Source of the DNA: an uncultured Clostridia bacterium
GTDB lineage: Bacteria > Bacillota > Clostridia > Oscillospirales > Acutalibacteraceae
NCBI GenBank assembly: GCA_947624755.1
Contig: CANQLQ010000079.1
Coordinates: 1 to 8,341, forward strand
Direction of reading: 5' to 3'
Length of the DNA stretch: 8,341 bases
The position numbers and the translations under genes are program-made. This document shows, piece after piece, positions 1-5,772 of the stretch. Within the stretch, counting starts at the first letter, position 1, and each line of letters starts with the position of its first letter. The notes under the pieces are model-generated. The model searched no databases. It was not told the origin of the DNA and saw nothing but the letters and a program-made list of their open reading frames with translations.

Positions 1-794
1 CCAACGAAATGAATGTCAATCTTCGTATTACATCGGGGCCTGCAATTGAAAAACAGGGCGACCTTGCCGCTCTTCTTACCAATCTCAGCGAAGGCGACGT
101 GCTTTTCATTGACGAAATTCACCGCCTTAACCGCAGTGTAGAAGAAATCCTTTACCCCGCAATGGAGGACAACGCCCTTGATATTATTATCGGCAAAGGT
201 CCTTCCGCGCGTTCGATCCGACTCGATCTTCCGAAGTTTACTCTTGTCGGCGCAACTACAAGAGCAGGCCAGCTTTCAGCTCCGCTTCGTGACCGCTTCG
301 GCGTTGTTTTAAGGCTTGAACTGTATACTCCGGAAGAACTTGCGCTCATAGTAACGAGAAGCGCGGGAATACTCGGAATTGAAATTAATAAATACGGCGC
401 GCTTGAAATTGCCGCAAGGTCAAGAGGTACGCCGCGAATAGCAAATCGGCTTCTTAAAAGAGCAAGAGACTTTGCCGAAATTCTCGGTGACGGTATAATT
501 ACCGAAGAAACCGCAAACCTTGCCCTTAACAGAATGGAAATTGACCATCTCGGTCTTGACCTTATTGACAGACGGCTTCTTACAACAATGATAAAAAATT
601 ATAACGGCGGTCCCGTGGGACTTGAGACGATAGCTGCCGCAATAGGAGAAGAGGCTGTTACTATAGAGGACGTTTATGAACCTTATCTTATGCAAATCGG
701 TTTTCTTTCAAGAACACCGAGAGGAAGAACAGTAACGCCGGCAGCATATGAGCATTTGGGTCTTGCTATGCCCGGTCAGCAAAAAATTTTTTAA
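1..794 (+). CDS. ruvB: Holliday junction branch migration ATPase RuvB, 5'-truncated by window edge
   Basis: RuvB is the hexameric AAA+ motor that, with RuvA, drives branch migration of Holliday junctions in recombination and repair. The reading frame is open from base 3 (codons for Asn-Glu precede the Met at position 9), so that Met is internal and the true start lies upstream. By comparison with E. coli RuvB, roughly 80 N-terminal residues including Walker A are missing. Numbering from the Met at 9, I see Walker B DEIH (35-38), sensor 1 GATTRAG (81-87), the arginine-finger region RDRFG (94-98), sensor 2 RGTPRIANRLL (139-149), and a C-terminal winged-helix domain with GGPVGLETIAAAIGEE (200-215) and RTPRGR (235-240). 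The C-terminus ends normally at TAA. The gene is 11 bases from glmM, so the two are likely co-transcribed. Identification is very secure. Confidence 0.97.
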   Translation, partial: NEMNVNLRITSGPAIEKQGDLAALLTNLSEGDVLFIDEIHRLNRSVEEILYPAMEDNALDIIIGKGPSARSIRLDLPKFTLVGATTRAGQLSAPLRDRFGVVLRLELYTPEELALIVTRSAGILGIEINKYGALEIAARSRGTPRIANRLLKRARDFAEILGDGIITEETANLALNRMEIDHLGLDLIDRRLLTTMIKNYNGGPVGLETIAAAIGEEAVTIEDVYEPYLMQIGFLSRTPRGRTVTPAAYEHLGLAMPGQQKIF

Positions 795-797
795 GGA
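792..797 (+). promoter_or_regulatory. Ribosome binding site of glmM
   Basis: AAGGAG lies 8 bases before the glmM ATG and overlaps the ruvB stop codon. It fixes the start at 806 and suggests translational coupling to ruvB. Confidence 0.8.
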
Positions 798-805
798 GAA
801 TTGGT

Positions 806-2155
806 ATGGGCAGATTGTTCGGAACAGACGGCGCAAGAGGTGTTGCAAATACAGAAATTTCCTGTGAACTTGCAATGAAGATAGGTCAGGCGACCGCAAT
901 GGTATTGACAGATGTAAGCGGAAAGAAGCCGAAGGTACTTATCGGTATGGATACAAGAATTTCCGGTAAAATGCTTGAAGCCGCAATTGCCTGCGGACTT
1001 TGCTCGGTAGGCGCCGATGTTATGACCCTCGGTGTTGTGCCGACTCCGGCCGTGGCTTTCCTTGTCAAAGAATACGGCTACGATGCGGCGGTTATGATTT
1101 CAGCTTCGCATAACCCCTGCGAATATAACGGAATCAAGATTTTCAAAGCTGACGGATATAAGCTTCCCGATGAGATTGAAGAACAGATAGAAAGCATCAT
1201 ACTCGATGAAACTCAGTATCCTCCGAAGAAAGTAGGCGGTGAAGTCGGCAGAATTTCAGAAAGCGAAAATGATGTAAACGACTATATAAATCACCTTAAA
1301 TCGACCGTAGACACCGATTTTGACGGTATGGAGATCGCTGTTGACTGTGCTAACGGTTCATCTTCTGTTTCGGCACAAAAGCTTTTTTCAGACCTTAAAG
1401 CAAAATGTCATATTCTTTCCGCCGAGCCTGACGGTGTTAATATAAACGATAACTGCGGTTCGACCCACATCGAAAATCTTCAAAGGTATGTTGTAGAAAA
1501 CGGTCTTATGGCAGGCTTTGCTTTTGACGGCGATGCGGACAGAATGCTTGCCGTTGACGAAAACGGAGAGCTTGTTGACGGCGATAAAATAATAGCAATT
1601 TGTTCAAAGTATATGAAGAAAAACGGCACGCTCAAAAAAAATACGGCTGTTGTAACCGTTATGACAAATATGGGCTTTTACAAATTCTGCGCCGAAAACG
1701 GTATTAAATGTGAAAAGACCAAGGTCGGCGACAGATATGTTCTTGAAAAAATGCTCGAAGAAGGCTACAGTATAGGCGGCGAACAGTCAGGTCACGTTAT
1801 TTTCCTTGACTATGCGACTACCGGTGACGGTCAGCTTACCGCTTTGCAGGTGCTTTCGATTATGAAGAAAACCGGCAAAAAGCTTTCCGAGCTTGCCCGC
1901 TGTATGAATATTTATCCGCAGACAATGATAAATGTCCGTGTTTCAAATATGGGTAAAGCCCGTTTTTCAGATGATGAAGAAATCAAAAATGCAGTCAGAC
2001 AGGCTGAAAAACAGCTCGGAAATACAGGCAGAGTGCTTGTGCGTGTTTCCGGAACAGAACCGCTTGTAAGAGTAATGCTTGAAGGCGAGGACCGAAAACA
2101 AATTGAAACACTTGCCGCCGAAATTGCAGAGGTTATCAAGGAGCAGCTTTTGTAA
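806..2155 (+). CDS. glmM: Phosphoglucosamine mutase GlmM
   Basis: GlmM converts glucosamine-6-phosphate to glucosamine-1-phosphate in the cytoplasm, the step that feeds UDP-GlcNAc and so peptidoglycan synthesis. The 449-residue product has the usual family length and the typical N-terminus MGRLFGTDGARG. The phosphoserine loop ISASHNP puts the catalytic Ser at residue 101. The Mg-binding loop DGDADR is at 241-246 (Asp241, Asp243, Asp245). The sugar-specificity loop GGEQSGH is at 324-330, the GEQSG form seen in GlmM. The phosphate-binding loop RVSGTEPLVRVM is at 413-424. All active-site elements are present, so it should be active. It is preceded by AAGGAG at good spacing and probably shares a transcript with ruvB. 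No clear terminator follows: the palindrome downstream lacks a T-run. Confidence is very high. Confidence 0.98.
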   Translation: MGRLFGTDGARGVANTEISCELAMKIGQATAMVLTDVSGKKPKVLIGMDTRISGKMLEAAIACGLCSVGADVMTLGVVPTPAVAFLVKEYGYDAAVMISASHNPCEYNGIKIFKADGYKLPDEIEEQIESIILDETQYPPKKVGGEVGRISESENDVNDYINHLKSTVDTDFDGMEIAVDCANGSSSVSAQKLFSDLKAKCHILSAEPDGVNINDNCGSTHIENLQRYVVENGLMAGFAFDGDADRMLAVDENGELVDGDKIIAICSKYMKKNGTLKKNTAVVTVMTNMGFYKFCAENGIKCEKTKVGDRYVLEKMLEEGYSIGGEQSGHVIFLDYATTGDGQLTALQVLSIMKKTGKKLSELARCMNIYPQTMINVRVSNMGKARFSDDEEIKNAVRQAEKQLGNTGRVLVRVSGTEPLVRVMLEGEDRKQIETLAAEIAEVIKEQLL

Positions 2156-2173
2156 GCGGCAAGGCGCACCGAA

Positions 2174-2225
2174 TTAAGGAAGCTTTGATTAAGCCTTATG
2201 CGTGATTTAATCAGAGATTCCTTAA
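2174..2225. repeat. Large imperfect inverted repeat between glmM and the methyltransferase gene
   Basis: Two 19-base arms (2174-2192 and 2207-2225) are complementary at 17 of 19 positions around a 14-base loop. Both outer ends read TTAAGGAA/TTCCTTAA-like and both inner ends ATTAA/TTAAT. No T-run follows the right arm (CTATATTTCG), so it is not a typical intrinsic terminator. It could be an mRNA 3'-end stabiliser for ruvB-glmM, a dispersed palindromic (MITE/REP-like) element, or an operator, since the right arm covers the -35 area of a possible promoter for the next gene. The sequence alone does not decide between these. Confidence 0.6.
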
Positions 2226-2241
2226 CTATATTTCGCTAAAA

Positions 2242-2247
2242 TATAAT
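2242..2247 (+). promoter_or_regulatory. Possible -10 box (TATAAT) upstream of the methyltransferase gene
   Basis: A perfect TATAAT sits 51 bases before the ATG at 2299. The -35 position (around 2218-2224, TTCCTTA) is a poor match to TTGACA, there is no TGn extension, and it falls inside the right arm of the inverted repeat. If used, transcription would start near 2254 and drive the 2299-7726 gene run. This is a weak prediction. Confidence 0.35.
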
Positions 2248-2298
2248 GAAAGCAGACAATACGGTTTAAACTTTGAATATCCGTACTCGAATAATAAG

Positions 2299-3162
2299 AT
2301 GAGAAAGACAGAAAATTGGAAAGATTATGAACTTATAGACTGCTCGGACGGTGAACGTCTTGAAAAGTGGGGAGATATTGTTCTTGTAAGACCCGACCCA
2401 CAGGTAATATGGAAAACGCCGAAAAATAACCCCCTTTGGTATAAGGCAAACGGCTATTACCACCGCTCAAAATCGGGCGGCGGTTCGTGGGAAATCAGAG
2501 GCAAAATGCCGCCGTCATGGACTGTTTCCTATGGTGATCTGAGCTTTGGCATCAAGACAATGGGCTTTAAGCACACCGGGCTTTTTCCCGAGCAGGCAGT
2601 CAATTGGGATTTTACAAGAAAAATCATAAGGAACGCCGGACGCCGGGTGAAAGTCCTCAACCTTTTTGCCTATACCGGCGGTGCAACGGTAGCCTGTCTC
2701 AAAGAAGACGCAAGCGTTGTTCACGTCGACGCTTCAAAAGGAATGGTAGGCTGGGCAAAGGAAAACGCGGTTTTTTCCGGTGTTTCCGACAAGAATGTAC
2801 GCTGGATAGTTGACGACTGCGTAAAATTTGTTCAAAGGGAAATCCGCCGCGGCAATAAATATGACATTATAATAATGGATCCGCCGTCTTACGGAAGAGG
2901 ACCCGGCGGAGAAATATGGAAGCTTGAAGACGAAGTATATAACTTTGTTGAGCTTTGCAGTAATCTTCTTTATGAGGATTCTCTTATGATGCTTATTAAC
3001 TCCTATACAACAGGCCTTTCCGCTTCGGTTATGGGGTATATTTTGGGCTTGCTTGTCAAACCGAAATTCGGCGGTGAAGTTACCTCCTGCGAAATCGGAC
3101 TTCCCGTTACAGAATCGAAAATGGTGCTCCCGTGCGGAGCGTCCGCAATTTGGACAAAGTAA
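2299..3162 (+). CDS. Class I SAM-dependent methyltransferase, RlmI/RlmK-like (COG1092 type)
   Basis: The 287-residue protein has a Rossmann methyltransferase core. Motif I is LNLFAYTGGAT (120-130), followed by the SAM-ribose strand HVDASKGMVGWAKENA (142-157) and the motif IV catalytic loop DPPSYGRG (194-201). This pattern matches the RlmI/RlmK family, whose characterised members make m5C or m7G in 23S rRNA. This one lacks the N-terminal PUA domain of RlmI and instead has a short N-terminal region with RPDPQVIW (31-38). The substrate is therefore unproven, though RNA is most likely. The frame is open upstream to 2206 with no ATG, GTG or TTG, so the ATG at 2299 is the first possible start, yet it has no recognisable Shine-Dalgarno. 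It ends 18 bases before ecfA1 and probably heads that operon. The family call is firm; the substrate is inference. Confidence 0.88.
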   Translation: MRKTENWKDYELIDCSDGERLEKWGDIVLVRPDPQVIWKTPKNNPLWYKANGYYHRSKSGGGSWEIRGKMPPSWTVSYGDLSFGIKTMGFKHTGLFPEQAVNWDFTRKIIRNAGRRVKVLNLFAYTGGATVACLKEDASVVHVDASKGMVGWAKENAVFSGVSDKNVRWIVDDCVKFVQREIRRGNKYDIIIMDPPSYGRGPGGEIWKLEDEVYNFVELCSNLLYEDSLMMLINSYTTGLSASVMGYILGLLVKPKFGGEVTSCEIGLPVTESKMVLPCGASAIWTK

Positions 3163-3167
3163 TTTTT

Positions 3168-3180
3168 ACGGAGCAATAAA
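3168..3180 (+). promoter_or_regulatory. Ribosome binding leader of ecfA1, nearly identical to that of truA
   Basis: ACGGAGCAATAAA precedes the ATG, with GGAG 7 bases upstream. The same 12 bases (ACGGAGCAATAA) precede the truA ATG at the same distance (5760-5771). Confidence 0.75.
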
Positions 3181-4029
3181 ATGGATAACTATATTGATTT
3201 TCAAAATGTAACCTTTGCCTATCTCAATGAGGACGAGGAGCAGTCCTCGGCAAAGAATGTTATTGAAAATTTCAATTTAAAAATAAAAAAAGGCGACTTT
3301 GTTGCTGTTCTCGGACATAACGGCTGTGGAAAGTCAACCGTAGCAAAGCTTTGTAATGCTATTGAAATTCCTCAAAAAGGTAAAGTTTATGTTGACGGAC
3401 TTGATACGTCGGACGGGGACAAGCTTTATGATATAAGGCAAAAGGTCGGTATGGTCTTTCAAAACCCGGATAATCAGATAGTAGCGACAATTGTCGAGGA
3501 CGATGTTGCGTTCGGTCCGGAAAATCTCGGCATTGAACCGAAAGAAATCCGAAAAAGGGTAGACGAAGCGCTTAAAAGCGTAAGTATGTATGATTTTCGC
3601 TTTTTTGAACCGCATAAGCTTTCCGGCGGTCAGAAACAAAGAGTAGCTATTGCGGGTATTATTGCAATGAAGCCCGAATGTATTGTGCTTGACGAGTCAA
3701 CGGCAATGCTTGACCCGAGGGGCAGAAAAGAGGTTATGAATACCGTCAAAATGCTGAACGAAGAGTTTGGCATAACAATTATTTTCATCACTCATTACAT
3801 GGACGAAGCGGTGAAAGCAAACCGTGTTATTGTTATGGAAAACGGGAAAATTGTTCTTGACGGCACGCCGAAGAAGGTTTTCGGTGAAGTTGATATTCTC
3901 AAAAAAGCGGGTCTTGACGTTCCCGAGGCTACCGAACTTTCGCTTGAACTTAAAAAAAGCGGCGTCGGCCTTCCCGATAATATACTGTCGATGGAAGAGC
4001 TTTTTAAGGCTTTGGAAAGTCTTATTTAA
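3181..4029 (+). CDS. ecfA1: Energy-coupling factor transporter ATPase EcfA1
   Basis: This is one of two ABC ATPases of the shared ECF module, which powers vitamin or metal uptake by interchangeable S components at the cytoplasmic membrane. In the 282-residue product I see Walker A GHNGCGKST (45-53), the Q-loop in FQNPDNQIVATIVEDDVAFGPENLG (93-117, the hallmark of EcfA1), the ABC signature LSGGQKQR (147-154), Walker B CIVLDE (167-172) with catalytic Glu172, D-loop MLDPRGR (176-182) and switch His205. The C-terminal part (about 225-282) is the EcfA dimerisation extension. The P-loop has Cys50 where Ser is commoner, a mild variant that should still bind ATP. It is followed by ecfA2 and ecfT in the canonical order. 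It could be confused with CbiO of cobalt systems, but no cbiM/cbiN/cbiQ-specific genes are present. Confidence 0.96.
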   Translation: MDNYIDFQNVTFAYLNEDEEQSSAKNVIENFNLKIKKGDFVAVLGHNGCGKSTVAKLCNAIEIPQKGKVYVDGLDTSDGDKLYDIRQKVGMVFQNPDNQIVATIVEDDVAFGPENLGIEPKEIRKRVDEALKSVSMYDFRFFEPHKLSGGQKQRVAIAGIIAMKPECIVLDESTAMLDPRGRKEVMNTVKMLNEEFGITIIFITHYMDEAVKANRVIVMENGKIVLDGTPKKVFGEVDILKKAGLDVPEATELSLELKKSGVGLPDNILSMEELFKALESLI

Positions 4030-4035
4030 AGAAAA

Positions 4036-4095
4036 ATGAAAGGTAACGAAGCAGTTATCTGTTTCGTGTGGCATAAAATTGAGTGTTGTTCTTGA
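4036..4095 (+). CDS. Tiny ORF across the ecfA1-ecfA2 junction (19 codons), possible coupling leader
   Basis: An ATG at 4036, only 6 bases after the ecfA1 stop, opens a frame reading M-K-G-N-E-A-V-I-C-F-V-W-H-K-I-E-C-C-S and ending with TGA at 4093-4095. It spans the hairpin and overlaps the TTG start of ecfA2 in another frame. Its own Shine-Dalgarno is weak (AAAGAAAA). A frame this short can arise by chance. If translated, it could carry ribosomes from ecfA1 to the ecfA2 start. I record it as speculative. Confidence 0.12.
   Translation: MKGNEAVICFVWHKIECCS
4046..4067 (+). promoter_or_regulatory. Stem-loop between ecfA1 and the ecfA2 start
   Basis: ACGAAGCAG (4046-4054) pairs with CTGTTTCGT (4059-4067): 9 base pairs including one G-U, closed by a TTAT loop. 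It sits 11 bases before the TTG start of ecfA2 and 2 bases after an AAAGG (4039-4043). No T-run follows, so it is not a terminator. It may shape translation of ecfA2 or act as an RNA processing site. Confidence 0.55.
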
Positions 4096-4957
4096 AACAA
4101 GGGATTTAAGTTATATTTATTCAAAGGGCACAGCGTATGAGGTTGCCGCAATTGAAAATATAAATCTTAAAATTGAAAAAGGCGAGCTTGTCGGCGTAAT
4201 AGGCCACACAGGCTCAGGCAAAAGCACCCTTATTGAACATTTTAACGGTATATTAAATCCGACAAAAGGCACGGTTCTTTTGGACGGAAAAGATATCTGG
4301 GAAGACAAAACCAAAATCAGAAATGTAAGGTTCAAAGTCGGTGTCTGCTTTCAGTATCCCGAATATCAGCTTTTTGAAGAGACCGTATATAAAGACATCG
4401 CTTTCGGACCCAGGAATATGAAAATGTCGGAAGATGAAATTGATAAGACCATAAAAAAGGTCATAAAATTCGTCGGTCTGAATGAAAGCTATCTTGACAA
4501 ATCGCCGTTTGATTTGTCGGGAGGAGAAAAAAGGAGAGTCGCTATAGCCGGCGTTATGGCTATGAATCCCGAAGTGCTGGTACTTGATGAGCCGAGCGCG
4601 GGTCTTGACCCGAGAGGCAGAAATATGATCCTCAGTCTCATAAAGAACTATCAAAAAGAAACGGGCTGTACGGTAATTGTCGTTTCTCACAGTATGGAAG
4701 ATATTTCAAAAATATCTGACAAAATCATCGTAATGAATAAGTCTAAGCTTGCTTTTTATGATACGGTAAAAAATGTCTTTTCCCATGCCGAGGAGCTTTC
4801 CGAAATGGGACTGAATATCCCCGAAATTACGAAGCTTTTCCTTATGTTCAAAGAAAAGGGCTTCGACGTTAAAACGGATATATTTACAATTGAAGAAGCT
4901 AAAAATGAACTTTTGAAGCTTCTTGGAAAGGGAGGCTTGCAATGTTCAGGGACATAA
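4079..4957 (+). CDS. ecfA2: Energy-coupling factor transporter ATPase EcfA2 (TTG start)
   Basis: This is the partner ATPase that pairs with EcfA1 in the ECF module. The 292-residue product has Walker A GHTGSGKST (42-50), a Q-loop in FQYPEYQLFEETV (91-103, typical of EcfA2), signature LSGGEKRR (146-153), Walker B VLVLDEP (166-172) with Glu171, D-loop GLDPRGR (175-181) and switch His204. The start is TTG. The frame is closed by a stop at 4037-4039, the codons between contain no ATG, GTG or TTG, and starting here gives MSVVLETRDLSYIY, which matches the family N-terminus. No good Shine-Dalgarno lies directly before it; the nearest, AAAGG at 4039-4043, is on the far side of a hairpin. The last 16 bases overlap ecfT, a sign of translational coupling. 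Confidence 0.95.
   Translation: MSVVLETRDLSYIYSKGTAYEVAAIENINLKIEKGELVGVIGHTGSGKSTLIEHFNGILNPTKGTVLLDGKDIWEDKTKIRNVRFKVGVCFQYPEYQLFEETVYKDIAFGPRNMKMSEDEIDKTIKKVIKFVGLNESYLDKSPFDLSGGEKRRVAIAGVMAMNPEVLVLDEPSAGLDPRGRNMILSLIKNYQKETGCTVIVVSHSMEDISKISDKIIVMNKSKLAFYDTVKNVFSHAEELSEMGLNIPEITKLFLMFKEKGFDVKTDIFTIEEAKNELLKLLGKGGLQCSGT
4931..4935 (+). promoter_or_regulatory. Ribosome binding site of ecfT inside ecfA2
   Basis: GGAGG lies 6 bases before the ecfT ATG at 4942, within the coding region of ecfA2. It is the best initiation signal inside the ECF module and supports the 16-base gene overlap. Confidence 0.8.
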
Positions 4958-5760
4958 CTATAGGGCAGTATTACAAAGCGGACTCATTTGTTCACAAGCT
5001 TGACCCAAGAATAAAAATACTGCTTACCCTTTGGTTTATTGTAATAATTTTCATCTGCAAAACCTTTTTTTCGCTTGCGCTTATGATTTTGCTCGTTACG
5101 GTTTCAATTGCTTTTTCAAAGGTTCCGTTCAAGATGTTTTTAAAAAGCTTGAAGCCGATTATACCCATAATTATTTTTACCTGCATTATCAATATGCTTT
5201 ACATAAAAAACGGCGATGTGCTTTTGGAATTTTGGAAAATAAAAATCACAAGCGAAGGGTTGAATACGGCTTTATTCATGACAATAAGAATTATAACCCT
5301 TATTGTTTGCAGTTCGATTTTGACCTATACAACGGTTCCGACAATGCTGACCGATGCGATTGAAAGACTTCTGTCGCCGCTAAAGGTGTTCCATATTGAA
5401 GTGCATACTCTTGCTATGATGATGACTCTTGCGCTTCGTTTCATTCCGACTCTCATTGAAGAAATTGAAAGAATAACCAATGCTCAAAAGGCAAGGGGAG
5501 CGAACTTTGAAAGCGGAAAGCTTATCCAAAAAATCAAGGCTATGATTCCGGTTCTTATTCCGCTTTTTGTTTCGGCTTTTTCGAGAGCGTACGAGCTTGC
5601 CTTTGCAATGAGCTGCCGATGCTATCGCGGCGGTGAAGGAAGAACAAGAATGAAACAGATGAAGCTTTCATACAAGGATCTCATTGCTGTTTTTGTTTTT
5701 GTTTTGACAACGGCAGGAGTTATTCTGTTTAATATCTATCTTAAATCTTTTTCATTTTAA
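4942..5760 (+). CDS. ecfT: Energy-coupling factor transporter transmembrane protein EcfT
   Basis: EcfT is the membrane scaffold that links EcfA1/EcfA2 to the substrate-binding S component. The 272-residue protein opens with the family signature IGQYYKADSFVHKLDPRIKI (7-26). Hydrophobic segments follow at about 25-39, 43-59, 71-88, 108-129 and 247-266. The cytoplasmic coupling-helix motifs that contact the ATPases are ARG at 184-186 (in NAQKARGANFE) and CRC in CRCYRGGEGRTR (225-236). The second motif more often reads ARx, so Cys225 is a small departure. The order ecfA1-ecfA2-ecfT-truA is a classic Firmicutes arrangement. No S component (BioY, RibU, ThiT or similar) is nearby, which fits a shared group II module. 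Confidence 0.95.
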   Translation: MFRDITIGQYYKADSFVHKLDPRIKILLTLWFIVIIFICKTFFSLALMILLVTVSIAFSKVPFKMFLKSLKPIIPIIIFTCIINMLYIKNGDVLLEFWKIKITSEGLNTALFMTIRIITLIVCSSILTYTTVPTMLTDAIERLLSPLKVFHIEVHTLAMMMTLALRFIPTLIEEIERITNAQKARGANFESGKLIQKIKAMIPVLIPLFVSAFSRAYELAFAMSCRCYRGGEGRTRMKQMKLSYKDLIAVFVFVLTTAGVILFNIYLKSFSF

Positions 5761-5772
5761 CGGAGCAATAAT
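5760..5772 (+). promoter_or_regulatory. Ribosome binding leader of truA
   Basis: ACGGAGCAATAAT runs up to the ATG at 5773, with GGAG 7 bases upstream. It starts on the last base of the ecfT stop codon. It is identical to the ecfA1 leader except for the last base. Confidence 0.75.

Noticed and set aside
2174..2235. Intrinsic terminator after glmM
   Set aside because: The stem is long, but it is AT-rich and no T-run follows the right arm, so termination is not supported.
3697..4074. A 125-codon minus-strand frame across the end of ecfA1 and the ecfA1-ecfA2 junction
   Set aside because: Its composition is rich in Phe, Asn and Lys without domains and is explained as an antisense shadow of ecfA1.
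4253..4690. A 145-codon open frame on the minus strand inside ecfA2
   Set aside because: It lies wholly opposite a well-conserved ABC ATPase, has no family resemblance and no ribosome binding site that stands out. Long antisense frames are expected from the codon bias here.
5031..5363. A 110-codon plus-strand frame inside ecfT
   Set aside because: It is in another frame of a clear membrane protein gene, with no homology and no separate initiation signal.
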